In this document: one piece after another, positions 16,433 to 25,129 of the stretch
How positions within the stretch are numbered: position 1 is the first letter of the stretch
Layout of the letters: every line of letters starts with the position of its first letter
Assembly: GCF_009649845.1 (NCBI RefSeq)
Contig: NZ_WJIE01000005.1
Span: 744,001-808,000, forward strand
Direction: 5' to 3'
Length of the DNA: 64,000 nt
From: Polyangium spumosum
GTDB taxonomy: Bacteria; Myxococcota_A; Polyangia; Polyangiales; Polyangiaceae
Position numbers and translations under genes: made by a program
The notes under the pieces: generated by a model
What the model was told of the DNA's origin: nothing
The model's input: only the letters and a program-made list of their open reading frames with translations
Database searches by the model: none

Positions 16433-16882
16433 ATGAAAGAGCAGAACAAGAACCGCCTCTCGACCATCACGGGTCGTTATGCCGCGCGTCAACGCGAGAA
16501 GGCCGCGCCCGACAGGTGCGCGTTCGACGCGGCCTTCGTCGAGGCGCGCGAGAGGGTCCTGCGGCCCGTGTTCGAGGACTTCGCGGCCGAGCTGCGAGCC
16601 GCCGGGCACGAGGCCATCGTCGTGGACGACGGGGCGAAGGAGACGCCGAGCATCGAGCTCGTGCTGGGGATCGGCGGGGCAAAACCGAAGGCCGAGGGGG
16701 ATCGTGTCGCCTTCGTGGTCATCACGCGCCGGCCGACGCCCGAGGTGCTCGCCTATCTCGTCGTGCGGCCGCCGCCGCTCGACCTTTTGCGATACGCGTC
16801 GCCGTCGGCGATCACGGCGGGGGAGGTGGAGCAGGTGCTGATCGACGCAATCGAGCACATTTTCGCGTGCCATTCTGTCTGA
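16433..16882 (+). CDS. Hypothetical protein, 149 residues
   Basis: I do not recognise a family. It is soluble: a helical N-terminus (NRLSTITGRYAARQREKAAP, FVEARERVLRPVFEDFAAEL), then beta strands (HEAIVVDDG, SIELVLGIGG, RVAFVVITRRPTPEVLAYLV) and a final helix VEQVLIDAIEHIF. No Cys or His cluster and no nucleotide motif is seen. The ATG at 16433 was chosen; the same frame is open far upstream but only as antisense to the PQQ-type gene. It is six bases upstream of the LD-carboxypeptidase gene on the same strand, so the two are probably co-transcribed. Confidence 0.6.
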   Translation: MKEQNKNRLSTITGRYAARQREKAAPDRCAFDAAFVEARERVLRPVFEDFAAELRAAGHEAIVVDDGAKETPSIELVLGIGGAKPKAEGDRVAFVVITRRPTPEVLAYLVVRPPPLDLLRYASPSAITAGEVEQVLIDAIEHIFACHSV

Positions 16883-16888
16883 GAGGCC

Positions 16889-17764
16889 ATGCTGAAGCGA
16901 AATGCCACGATCGCCGTCGTCGCCCCCGCGGGGATCCCGCAGCTCGCCGGGGTCGCGGCCGGCGTGCGGCTCGTGAAGAGCTGGGGCTACGAGGTCGTCC
17001 TCGCGCCGAACCTGGAGAAGCAACACCATTACACCGCAGGCCCGGCCGCGACGCGGACGGAGGACCTGCTCTGGGCGCTCACGGCGGAGGGGATCGACGC
17101 CGTCTGGCTCGCCCGAGGCGGCTACGGGTGCATGCATTGCCTGCCGAGCCTGCCCAGCGAGGGGCTCGACGGGCGGCCGGTGATCGGCTGCTCGGACGCG
17201 ACGGCGCTGTTTTCGGCGCTGGAGAAGACACGCAGCGGGCACCTCGTGCACGGGCCGATGCTGGAGTCGATCACGACGAAGGTGGACGAGGCGACGCGGA
17301 CACGAATCCGGGCAATGCTGGCAGGCGAGGAGGTCGCGGCCATTCCGGCGACCCACTTCGCGGGGCCAGCGGACGAGGTGCGCGGGCGGGTGCTCGGGGG
17401 GAACCTGTGCGTGCTCGCGAGCCTCGCAGGGACGCCGTGGGCGCTGTCGGCCCGAGGGGCGATCGTGGTGCTGGAGGAGGTGACGGAGGTGCCCTACCGG
17501 GTCGATCGGCTGCTCACGCAGCTCCGGCTGAGCGGGGCGCTCGACGGCGCAGCGGGGATCGCGCTCGGCGATTTCACGAAGTGTGATCCGCCGGAGGGCG
17601 CCCGCTACGAGCTCACGGACGTGCTGCGCGAGGTGCTCGAGCCGCTCGGGCTGCCGGTGTGGTCGGCGCTGACGCTCGGCCACGACAAACGCAATCTGGC
17701 GTTTCGTGTCGGCGAGGAGGGCACGCTCGGGGCAGGCGGGCTCTCGCAAGAACGAAGCGCCTGA
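16889..17764 (+). CDS. LD-carboxypeptidase (peptidase family S66)
   Basis: 291 residues. S66 enzymes remove the terminal D-Ala from murein tetrapeptides during peptidoglycan recycling in the cytoplasm; MccF-type relatives cleave microcin adducts. The Ser-Glu-His triad is visible: S102 in VIGCSDATALF, E200 in EEVTEVPYRVDRLLTQL and H265 in LTLGHDKRNLAF. The N-terminal IAVVAPAG and LARGGYG motifs are typical. There is no signal peptide, as expected for the cytoplasmic type. Length matches the family (about 300). It follows a hypothetical gene by six bases; the tRNA terminator lies just past its stop on the opposite strand. Confidence 0.88.
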   Translation: MLKRNATIAVVAPAGIPQLAGVAAGVRLVKSWGYEVVLAPNLEKQHHYTAGPAATRTEDLLWALTAEGIDAVWLARGGYGCMHCLPSLPSEGLDGRPVIGCSDATALFSALEKTRSGHLVHGPMLESITTKVDEATRTRIRAMLAGEEVAAIPATHFAGPADEVRGRVLGGNLCVLASLAGTPWALSARGAIVVLEEVTEVPYRVDRLLTQLRLSGALDGAAGIALGDFTKCDPPEGARYELTDVLREVLEPLGLPVWSALTLGHDKRNLAFRVGEEGTLGAGGLSQERSA

Positions 17765-17791
17765 GCCACACGCAGGCCGGGGCGTCGAGGT

Positions 17792-17832
17792 CCAAAAAGC
17801 AAAAGGGGCCGACTCCTTTCGAGTCGACCCCT
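17792..17832 (-). terminator. Rho-independent terminator after the initiator tRNA genes
   Basis: On the minus strand, AGGGGTCGACTC (17832-17821) pairs over 12 bp, with one G-T-type mismatch, with GAGTCGGCCCCT (17815-17804) around GAAAG. It is followed by TTTTGCTTTTTGG (17803-17791). It ends the transcript of the two tRNA-fMet genes. Confidence 0.85.
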
Positions 17833-17852
17833 CTGGCTCCGATCTTCGGACT

Positions 17853-17929
<77 letters not shown>

Positions 17930-17996
17930 TCATGTGTCGTTTTACGTGATCAACCGAGCGTGGAGGGCAGCGCCTACGGCTGACCCCACGCTCCGC

Positions 17997-18073
<77 letters not shown>

Positions 18074-18109
18074 TCACGTTCGCCAAACGAAGCGGCGACG
18101 ACGGGTCGG

Positions 18110-18137
18110 AACCTACTCCTGTCCGTGCAGGAGTCAA
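18110..18137 (-). promoter_or_regulatory. Sigma-70-type promoter for the tRNA-fMet pair
   Basis: On the minus strand, TTGACT (18137-18132) is followed after 16 bases by TAGGTT (18115-18110), about 37 bases before the first tRNA. Both boxes are close to consensus and nothing else in the gap fits. Confidence 0.65.
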
Positions 18138-18205
18138 GCCCCTCGTGACCGTTCGATCACGCTTCCCGTCGAACGGCCGTTTTTCGGGGGTTTCCGGGGA
18201 GTTTT

Positions 18206-20461
18206 TCAGGCATTGAGCAGCCAGGCAGGGACGAGCGGGCTCGGCTTGCTCGTCGAGATCACCCAGAGCTGATGCGCCGCGCGGGTCGCGCCGATGTGGA
18301 GCAGGTGCCGTGACTCGTCGTCCAGCGGGTACGTCGAGCCGTTCACGTCCACGAGCACCACGTAGTCGTACTCGAGGCCCTTCACCTGCCGGATCTCGGT
18401 GACGTCCACGCCCGGGCGGAAGAGGAAGTCGAACGCTCGCACGCGGCGCAGGCTCGGGATCTCGGCCATCTTCAGCGCCTCGTAGTACGCGTCCGCCTGC
18501 TCGGGGTGGCGCGCGAGGATCGCGAGCGTGGCGCGTGGCTCGCGCGAGAAGAGCGGGCGAATCGAGTCCGCGAGGAACGCGACGGCCGCGCCCTGGCTCG
18601 GGAAATGGTGGTGCTCGACGGGCGCGCCCGTGCGCGGCGCGACGGGCGGCGTGGGATCGGCGAGCGGGCCGAGGACGTCACGGGCGAACGCGAGGACCTC
18701 ACGCGTGGAGCGATACGCGATGCGCAGCGGCTCGATGTTGACCGAGTCGAGGCCGAGGTCTTCGAGCACGCGGCTCCAGTCGCGGAAGCCCGAGTCCATG
18801 AAGAGGCGCTGCGCGGTGTCACCCGCGAGCGTGACCGACTTCTGCCTGGAGACGACGCCGAGCAGGACGCCGAGATCCACGGGCGCGAGGTCCTGCGCCT
18901 CGTCGACGAAGAGGTGCTCGAAGACGTACGGCTGTTTGCCCTTCTTGAGGTCACCCTTGATGACCTGATAGGCGCGGAGCAGGAGCGCGTCGTCCTCCGG
19001 ATCGAGCAGCGCGCGCTCGTCCTCCTCGATGGGCCTGTCGTCGGCGCCGAGGCGCTCGTCTTCGCCGTCCTCCTCGATGGGCTCGTCGGCGAGCGCCGCC
19101 TTGCGCTCGGCGCGATCGCCGGGGTCACGATCGAGGACCGCAGGGCATCGCTCGGCGCACCAGCGCCACGCCTGGCGGACCTTGTCGAGGCCGAACTCGG
19201 GGTCGTTCGCCTCGGCGAACGCCTTCTCGACGCTCTCCTTGTCCGTGAGCAGATCGGCCCAGAACCAGAGGATGCCGCGCGAGTCCTTGCGCGTCGTGAG
19301 GTCGAGCGCGTAGGCGCGCGCGCGCTCTTCGAGCAGGCGCAGGAGCGCCGGGTGCGTCTTGTACCGCGTGACGGCGCTCGGGGTGTTCTCCTCGACGGGC
19401 GCCTCGAGCCAGGGGAAGGCGCGCGTGCGCGCGGCGCGGGCCCACTCGGCGAAGGTCTCGACCGTGACCTGGCCGATGCCGAGCGCAGGCAAGACCTCGC
19501 TGATGTAGGCGCGGAGCGCGGGGCTGCCGACGATGACGAGCATCTTGTCGGCGGAGAAGCGCTGCCGGTTGTTGAAGGCGAGGAAGGCCATGCGGTGGAC
19601 GCCGATGGTCGTCTTGCCGCTGCCCGCGCCGCCCTGGATGACCACGATGCCCGCGTCGGGCCGCGAGATGAGCTCGAACTGCCGCGGGTCGAGCAACGCG
19701 GCGATCTCGGGCAGGTGCCTGTCCTCCTTCGCCGCGAAGCTCGCGCCCGTGCCGAGCGCGCCGCGCATGTCCTCGGGGCGGACGGCCTTGCCCTGCCCGC
19801 CCGCGAGCACGACGGCGCGGGCGTCGAGCCTGCGGTAGCCGTCCTCGACGCGCACGAACACGCCTTGCGGCGCGGCGATGCGGTAGAGCTCGCCGCTCTC
19901 GATGGTGACGGTGCGCCGCGCGAGGACCTTGCCCTCGACCTCGCGGTCGCCGAAGGTCTCCTCGTACTCGGCGCCCTCTTCGTAGCGGTAATAAAGCTGG
20001 CTGATCGGAGCGTGGCGCCAGTCGACGATACGCACGCCCGCCTTGGCGTCGACGTGTGTCGTGCGGCCGATGAGGACGTCGCGGTCCTGCTTGCCGCGCT
20101 CGCGGAGGCGGAGGTGGCCGAAGTAGGGCGAGCGAGGATCGACGGGCTCGGTGACGACCTCGGCGCGGCGCGCGGCGACACCCGCGATGCGCTCCATCTG
20201 CTGCACGAGCGCGGGGACGTCCTCGAGGCGGCTCGCCGCGATCTGATCACGCAACGAGATCATCTGCGCCTCGTAGTCCTCCGTCGGCGGCGGACGCGAA
20301 GGCTTCACGGTCGCGAGGTGCTCGCGCACGCGATCGAGCAGCGCTTGCTCCTCGCGAACGATCGCGAGCTCGTCGGCGCCGCTCGTCTGCGGCGTGCTGG
20401 AGGGGTTGGCCGAGCTCGTCTCGGGGCGAAGGGGCTGCGCGGTCGTCTGCTTGGCGGTCAC
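18206..20461 (-). CDS. HelD-like superfamily 1 ATPase (UvrD/Rep family)
   Basis: 751 residues. HelD proteins are UvrD-like ATPases that recycle stalled RNA polymerase. Landmarks: coiled-coil N-terminal arm (residues about 30-110), IGRTTHVDAKAGVRIVDWRHAPISQLYY (the DWR-P motif typical of HelD), Walker A GGAGSGKTTIGVHR near residue 280, Walker B HLFVDEAQDLAPVDL, Q/GDTAQRLF motif III, AYRSTREVLAFA motif IV and KGLEYDYVVLVDV (motif V) then GATRAAHQLWVI (motif VI). A charged insertion of about 60 residues (EEDGEDERLGADDRPIEEDE) lies between the two cores. It stands alone between the tRNA genes and the SulP gene. The function is inferred from family; a DNA helicase role cannot be excluded. Confidence 0.85.
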   Translation of the reverse strand: MTAKQTTAQPLRPETSSANPSSTPQTSGADELAIVREEQALLDRVREHLATVKPSRPPPTEDYEAQMISLRDQIAASRLEDVPALVQQMERIAGVAARRAEVVTEPVDPRSPYFGHLRLRERGKQDRDVLIGRTTHVDAKAGVRIVDWRHAPISQLYYRYEEGAEYEETFGDREVEGKVLARRTVTIESGELYRIAAPQGVFVRVEDGYRRLDARAVVLAGGQGKAVRPEDMRGALGTGASFAAKEDRHLPEIAALLDPRQFELISRPDAGIVVIQGGAGSGKTTIGVHRMAFLAFNNRQRFSADKMLVIVGSPALRAYISEVLPALGIGQVTVETFAEWARAARTRAFPWLEAPVEENTPSAVTRYKTHPALLRLLEERARAYALDLTTRKDSRGILWFWADLLTDKESVEKAFAEANDPEFGLDKVRQAWRWCAERCPAVLDRDPGDRAERKAALADEPIEEDGEDERLGADDRPIEEDERALLDPEDDALLLRAYQVIKGDLKKGKQPYVFEHLFVDEAQDLAPVDLGVLLGVVSRQKSVTLAGDTAQRLFMDSGFRDWSRVLEDLGLDSVNIEPLRIAYRSTREVLAFARDVLGPLADPTPPVAPRTGAPVEHHHFPSQGAAVAFLADSIRPLFSREPRATLAILARHPEQADAYYEALKMAEIPSLRRVRAFDFLFRPGVDVTEIRQVKGLEYDYVVLVDVNGSTYPLDDESRHLLHIGATRAAHQLWVISTSKPSPLVPAWLLNA

Positions 20462-20520
20462 GTTGGATGATCCGTAAAAATGGGCGCCCGTTCGCGAGGC
20501 GACCGCGCGTTTTGACCCAT

Positions 20521-20554
20521 CCTCCCGGGCAACGCAAGGGTTTGCCCGCGGAGG
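20521..20554. other. Strong hairpin between HelD-like and SulP genes
   Basis: CCTCCCGGGCAA and TTGCCCGCGGAGG pair over 12 bp with one bulge around an 8-base loop. It follows the SulP stop on the minus strand. No T-run follows in either direction, so it may attenuate or protect RNA rather than terminate. Confidence 0.35.
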
Positions 20555-20623
20555 ATCGTGCTTGTGCTCGAGCGGTTCGGCCGTCCGGGGAGGAGGGGAC
20601 GGAGCGGAGGGAGGGCGCGTGGC

Positions 20624-22258
20624 TCAGGTGCGCGCGGCGAGGCGCGCGGGGCTCGGCTCGGCGACCGAACCCATCGAGGGCCTCCGCGTGTCGTCCTTCG
20701 TGCGGACGTCGCGGATCTCGACCTGGATGCCGCGCATCGCCGCGGAGACCTGGAAGTCCTCGATCACCTCGAGGATGTCCTGATCGATGAACTCGGCGCG
20801 GGCGCCGTCGATGACGACGGACGAGCCGTCGGGGACCCGCTTGAGCACGCTGATGAACGTCGCCTTGTTGAGGAAGGAGACGTCCTTCTTGAAGGTGATG
20901 ACGCGCCGCTTGCCTTCCTTCGTGATGGTGAAGGCCGCGCGCATGTGGCTGCGCAGGACGAAGGCCACGCCGACCACGATGCCCGCGAGGATGCCGCGCA
21001 AGAGGTCGGTGAGGAGGATGGCGGAGATCGTGAAGGCGAACGGGATGAACTGATCCCAGCCGAGCTTGTACATCTTCTTGAAGAGCTCGGGCTTCGCCAG
21101 CTTGTACCCGGTCATCAGCAGGATCGACGCGAGGCACGCGAGCGGGATCATGTTGAGCAGCGGGGCGATGAAGAGGACGGCGAGCAGCAAGAAGAGGCCG
21201 TGGAAGACCGTCGCGCCCCGCGTCCGACCGCCCGCGTTGATGTTCGCGCTCGAGCGGACGATCACGCTCGTCACGGGCAGACCGCCGAGCAGGCCGCTCG
21301 CGGCGTTGCCGAGGCCCTGCGCGATGAGCTCACGATCGAGCGGCGTGTTGCGCTTCCAGGGGTCGAGTTTGTCCACGGCCTCGATGCTGAGAAGGGTCTC
21401 GAGGCTCGCGACGATGCCGATCGTCAGAGCGACGACGTAGACGCTCGGGTTCGAAAGCGCGTCGAAGGTCGGCACGCGGAGCTGCGAGAGCGCGCCGCTC
21501 ACGCCGTCGTACGGGGGCAACGTGACGAGGTGCGACTGCTCGAGCGCGATGGGCATGCCGCCCTTGCGGAACAGGATGTTCAGCCCGGTGCCGACGAGGA
21601 CGACGACGAGCGCGCCGGGGAGCCACGTGAGCTTGCGCAGCCGCTCGGTCTTCTCCCAGAGGACCAGGATGCCCATGGAGACCGCGCTGATGAGCAGCGC
21701 GCCCCGCTCGAGGCGGCCGAAGGCGTGCAGGACCATCGTGAACGTGTTCTCCGACTCGGAGACCACGAAGGACTCGGAGCCCTCCTTGTCGAGGTCGTAG
21801 CCGATGGCGTGCGGGAACTGCTTGAGGATCAGGATCAGGCCGATCGCGGCGAGCATCCCTTTGATGACGGATGACGGGATGAGGTAGACCGCCGTGCCGA
21901 GGCGCGCGACGCCGAGGATGATCTGCAGGACGCCGCCGAGCAGCACGGCGACGAGGAAGTTCTCGAAGGTGCCGAGCTTGTCGATACCCGCGACGACGAT
22001 CGCCGTGAGGCCCGCCGCCGGCCCGCACACGCTGAGCGGCGAGCGGCTCAGGAGCGGAATGAGGAGCCCGCCGATCACGCCGGCCGTGAGGCCCGCGAAG
22101 AGCGGAGCATTCGAGGCGAGCGCCACGCCGAGGCATAACGGGAGCGCCACGAGGAACACGACGAGGCCCGCGGGCAGGTCGTACTTGAAGTTCGCCAGGG
22201 GGCTGAGGTTCGGCCGACCTCCCTCACCGCCGCTGCCGCTGGTCTTCGCGTTGGCCAT
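20624..22258 (-). CDS. SulP-family anion transporter with STAS domain
   Basis: 544 residues. The N-terminal 420 residues or so are a SulP membrane domain with about 12-14 helices; conserved blocks include YDLPAGLVVFLVALPLCLGVALAS, SVCGPAAGLTAIV, GNAASGLLGGLPVTSVIVRSSANINAGGRT and LLRGILAGIVVGV. Residues about 440-525 form a STAS domain (VSFLNKATFISVLKRVPDGSSVVIDG, EFIDQDILEVIEDF). This subgroup often moves bicarbonate, sometimes sulfate; the substrate cannot be told here and no carbonic anhydrase is adjacent. Two tandem dyads lie about 100 bases upstream of the ATG. Confidence 0.88.
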   Translation of the reverse strand: MANAKTSGSGGEGGRPNLSPLANFKYDLPAGLVVFLVALPLCLGVALASNAPLFAGLTAGVIGGLLIPLLSRSPLSVCGPAAGLTAIVVAGIDKLGTFENFLVAVLLGGVLQIILGVARLGTAVYLIPSSVIKGMLAAIGLILILKQFPHAIGYDLDKEGSESFVVSESENTFTMVLHAFGRLERGALLISAVSMGILVLWEKTERLRKLTWLPGALVVVLVGTGLNILFRKGGMPIALEQSHLVTLPPYDGVSGALSQLRVPTFDALSNPSVYVVALTIGIVASLETLLSIEAVDKLDPWKRNTPLDRELIAQGLGNAASGLLGGLPVTSVIVRSSANINAGGRTRGATVFHGLFLLLAVLFIAPLLNMIPLACLASILLMTGYKLAKPELFKKMYKLGWDQFIPFAFTISAILLTDLLRGILAGIVVGVAFVLRSHMRAAFTITKEGKRRVITFKKDVSFLNKATFISVLKRVPDGSSVVIDGARAEFIDQDILEVIEDFQVSAAMRGIQVEIRDVRTKDDTRRPSMGSVAEPSPARLAART

Positions 22259-22360
22259 CGTTTCCTAACTCCCTACCGCCGAGGTTGCCCCCACCCGTCC
22301 GAAGGAACGATGCGGGGTAGCGCGCGCTGTAAACCGCGGCAATCAGCGGCAGACATGCGC

Positions 22361-22398
22361 CGTCGGTTTTCTCCGACATGCGTCGGTTTTGTCCGACA
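22361..22398. promoter_or_regulatory. Two tandem dyad sites, candidate operator
   Basis: CGTCGGTTTTCTCCGACA (22361-22378) and CGTCGGTTTTGTCCGACA (22381-22398) are 20 bases apart and differ at one position. Each is an inverted repeat GTCGG-N6-CCGAC. The form (TGTCGG-N6-CCGACR when read on the minus strand) resembles CRP/FNR-type sites. They lie between the divergent SulP gene and the gene at 22525. Confidence 0.45.
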
Positions 22399-22524
22399 TC
22401 GAAGGATCGCACAACTCGCGTGGCGCCAACACCACTGGAGACCGTGATCCAAGGCACGCAGGTTTTTTCGAAGTTTCACAGCGGTCTTGAGACCGCGGAG
22501 CTCTGGGCTTATGGGTTTTCAAGC

Positions 22525-22926
22525 ATGGAACGCTCCTTCTCGGATGACGCGCTTCCCCTCCACGAGCTGATCCTGCGCTCTTTCCGGCAACGGGAAGCGC
22601 TGTGGAACCTGGTGCTCGCGACGTATCGGGTGGAGCTCACGGGGCTCCTCAGCCGCGCCGCGAAGACCGGATTCGAATTCGGCGACGCAAACACGGTGAT
22701 CGATCTGGCGGAGCAGATCGCGTCGGTTGCGCGCGCCGCCGATCTGTCGACGATCCGCAAAGACGCGCTCTCGCTGCGCGCCTTCGCCTCGGCCGCCCAG
22801 GACGGCGGCGAACAGGAGGAGGGCAAGGTGCTGCTCGCCGGGCTCCGGCTCATCGATCGGATCCTCGACGAGGCCAAGGAGCGCGCAAAGGCAGCCGAGC
22901 CGTCCGCGCCGCAGGTGCTGAACTAG
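22525..22926 (+). CDS. Hypothetical helical protein, 133 residues
   Basis: No family recognised. Predicted all-helical and soluble (LPLHELILRSFRQREALWNLVLATYRVEL, VIDLAEQIASVARAADLSTIRKDA, KVLLAGLRLIDRILDEAKERAKA). The ATG at 22525 was chosen; the open frame reaches back to 22378, into the operator-like repeats, and a 6 bp hairpin (22481-22496) sits upstream of the chosen start. No strong ribosome binding site precedes it. It is divergent from the SulP gene and may share its regulation. Confidence 0.5.
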   Translation: MERSFSDDALPLHELILRSFRQREALWNLVLATYRVELTGLLSRAAKTGFEFGDANTVIDLAEQIASVARAADLSTIRKDALSLRAFASAAQDGGEQEEGKVLLAGLRLIDRILDEAKERAKAAEPSAPQVLN

Positions 22927-23064
22927 CCGGACGAGAGGGCTCGCCGTGTCACCCTGGTGCGCACGCGTCCCCGAAGCCCCCTGGCGCAGCCCGTGCTGGA
23001 GCGCGGGGCGCGGCCGTCCGTGCCGGCGCCGCGCGCCGAGGAGCGGCACCCCCGCGCGCACCCC

Positions 23065-24099
23065 ATGAGCACCAGCGTCGTCCCCGCGTCCTCCACCCGC
23101 CCCGCACGTTGCCCGCAGCGGCGCGCCGTCACGAGCGCGCCGATGCGCGTGTCGTTCGCCGGCGGCGGCAGCGACCTGCCGCCCTTCGTCGAGGGCCTGC
23201 CCGGGCGCGTCGTGGGCAGCGCGATCGGGCTGCGCGTGCGCGCGCTCGTCGAGCCGTTCGATCGAGGCTGGGTCCGGCTCGAGGTGCCCGTGGCAGACGA
23301 GGCGACGACGCGCCGGTGCCACGAGCCGCCGTCGAGCGAGCTCGCGTTCCGTCTGCTCGAAGCCGCGCTCGCGCGCACGGGCGTGGCGGATGGAGTGCGG
23401 CTGCGGATCGACACGGATGTCGCGCCGGGCGCAGGCCTCGGCGGGAGCGCCTCGGCCGCAGTGGCGGCGCTCTCGGCGCTGCGGTGGAGCGTGGGCGAAG
23501 TGACGGCCGAGGAGGAGCTCGCGCGCGACGCGACGGTGATGGAGCGCGAAGGGCTGTCGATCGTGTGCGGCGCGCAGGACGCGATCTTCGCGGCGTGCGG
23601 AGGGATGCTCGATCTCGCGTTCGGCGAGGCGGGGTGCACGCGTATCGATCGGATCACGCCGGACGAGGCGCTCGCGGCGGAGCTCGAAGCGGGGCTCTTG
23701 CTCGTCGACACGCACGTTCGGCGCGTGTCGGGCGAGGTGCTCGAGCAGGTCGACGCGGCGGCGGCGCTCGCGAACGTCGCGGAGCTGGTCGCGTCGGCGG
23801 CGGAGGTGGTCGAGGCGCTGCGCGAGGGATCCCTCGGGCGCGCGCTCGAAGGGATGCGGCGGAGCGCGGTGGCGAAGGTGCGGCGCGCGCCCTCGGCGAG
23901 CGCGCTGGCGACGGAGCTCGGCGAGCGGCTCGCGGGGCTCGGCGTGGAGGTGATCCGCGCGTGCGGCGCAGGCGGAGGCGGGCACGTGCTCGTGTGGGCG
24001 CCCGAGGCGCGCCACGCGGAGATCCTGCGCGCCCTTGGCCCCGCCACGGTCCGCCGGCCGGCGCTCGCGGCGCCCGGGGTGCGGATCGAGCCGGTCTAG
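23065..24099 (+). CDS. GHMP-family sugar kinase (heptose-7-phosphate kinase-like)
   Basis: About 344 residues. GHMP small-molecule kinase motifs: SAPMRVSFAGGGSDLPPF (motif 1, as in HddA/FucK-type kinases), VAPGAGLGGSASAAVAAL (the phosphate-binding loop) and RACGAGGGGHVLVWAP (motif 3). The opening R-V-S-F-x-GGGSD-x-P is typical of D-glycero-D-manno-heptose 7-phosphate kinase and L-fucose kinase C-terminal domains. The start is uncertain: residues before about 27 from the ATG at 23065 look non-homologous. No heptose or LPS genes are adjacent. Its stop overlaps that of the convergent dehydrogenase by three bases. Confidence 0.75.
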   Translation: MSTSVVPASSTRPARCPQRRAVTSAPMRVSFAGGGSDLPPFVEGLPGRVVGSAIGLRVRALVEPFDRGWVRLEVPVADEATTRRCHEPPSSELAFRLLEAALARTGVADGVRLRIDTDVAPGAGLGGSASAAVAALSALRWSVGEVTAEEELARDATVMEREGLSIVCGAQDAIFAACGGMLDLAFGEAGCTRIDRITPDEALAAELEAGLLLVDTHVRRVSGEVLEQVDAAAALANVAELVASAAEVVEALREGSLGRALEGMRRSAVAKVRRAPSASALATELGERLAGLGVEVIRACGAGGGGHVLVWAPEARHAEILRALGPATVRRPALAAPGVRIEPV

Positions 24100-25127
24100 G
24101 GGACGAGCACGACGCGGCCGAAGACGGCGCGCGCCTCGAGCAGGGCGTGCGCCTCGGCCGCGTACCGGAGCGGGAGCTTGCGATCGATGACGGCGCGGAT
24201 CGCGCCTTTCGCCGCGAGGTCGAGCACGTGTTCGAGGTCCTCCCGCGTGCACGACGCCGACCCGGCGATCGTATGACCCCAAAGGATCAAGGCGCCGAGG
24301 CGGAGGGAGACCTTCGCCTGATCGATGTTGCCGACGACGACCAAACGACCGCCGCGGCGGAGCGTCTTCAGGGCCGCGCCGAAGGTGGCGCTGCCGGTGA
24401 GCTCGAGCGCGACGTCGACGAGGCCGACGCGGGCCTTGACGTCGTCCTCGAACCTGCCGTCGGGGCTGACGATGACCTCGTCCGCGCCGAGCTCCGCGAG
24501 CGCCGCGGCCTTCGCGGGGCTGCCCGTCACGGCGACGACACGCGCGCCGAGCTGCCGCGCGACCTGGATCGCCGCGGTGCCGACGCCGCCGCTCGCGCCC
24601 GTGACGACGACGGTCTCGCCGGAGGCGAGCCGCGCGCGGGAAGCCAGCGCCTGGTAGGCGACGCCCGCCGTGCACATGAGGGTCGAGGCGTCCTCGAAGG
24701 CGAGGAGCTCGGGGATCTTCACGAGCGCGCGGTGGTGCGCGACGACGAGCTCGGCGTACGCGCCGTCGACGGTGTGGCCGAAGCTCTGATAGGCACGCTC
24801 GCAGAGCAGCTCCTCGCCGCCCAGGCAACGCGGGCAGGCGCCGCAGGTGGGCCGGTGCAGGTTGGCGACGCGATCCCCGGGGGAAAAACCCGCGCGGGCC
24901 GCTCCCTCGCCGACGGCCTCGACCTCACCGGCGAACTCGTGGCCGAGGATCGTGGGCAGCTTCATCAGCGGGAAGCCGCCGCGGCGATCGATGAGATCAC
25001 GGCCGCACACGGACGCGGCGCGCACGCGGACGAGGACCTCGTCGGCGCCCGGGGCGGGGTCGGGGGCGCTCGGGGACGGGACGAGTTTGTCCGGTCCACC
25101 CACCTCGCGAAGGACGACGGCGCGCAT
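24096..25127 (-). CDS. Zinc-type alcohol dehydrogenase / quinone oxidoreductase (MDR superfamily)
   Basis: 343 residues. MDR landmarks: SVCGRDLIDRRGG (catalytic zinc Cys), ILGHEFAGEVEAVG (GHE), the structural-zinc run CGACPRCLGGEELLC (four Cys), and the Rossmann motif VVVTGASGGVGTAAIQVARQ for NAD(P)H. The substrate is unknown. The start is two bases after the ddl stop on the same strand, so both are likely in one transcript, though there is no obvious link in function. The 3' end overlaps the convergent GHMP kinase. Confidence 0.85.
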   Translation of the reverse strand: MRAVVLREVGGPDKLVPSPSAPDPAPGADEVLVRVRAASVCGRDLIDRRGGFPLMKLPTILGHEFAGEVEAVGEGAARAGFSPGDRVANLHRPTCGACPRCLGGEELLCERAYQSFGHTVDGAYAELVVAHHRALVKIPELLAFEDASTLMCTAGVAYQALASRARLASGETVVVTGASGGVGTAAIQVARQLGARVVAVTGSPAKAAALAELGADEVIVSPDGRFEDDVKARVGLVDVALELTGSATFGAALKTLRRGGRLVVVGNIDQAKVSLRLGALILWGHTIAGSASCTREDLEHVLDLAAKGAIRAVIDRKLPLRYAAEAHALLEARAVFGRVVLVP

Positions 25128-25129
25128 GC

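Noticed and set aside
16355-17749. A 464-codon minus-strand frame opposite LD-carboxypeptidase
   Set aside because: The product is low complexity, while the + strand carries a complete Ser-Glu-His carboxypeptidase with normal length.
20521-20554. Rho-independent terminator after the SulP gene
   Set aside because: The hairpin is strong but has no T-run in either direction, so it is listed only as a hairpin.
23065-25127. LPS heptose operon suggested by the GHMP kinase
   Set aside because: The neighbours are a convergent dehydrogenase and a hypothetical protein, and no heptose isomerase, phosphatase or transferase is nearby.
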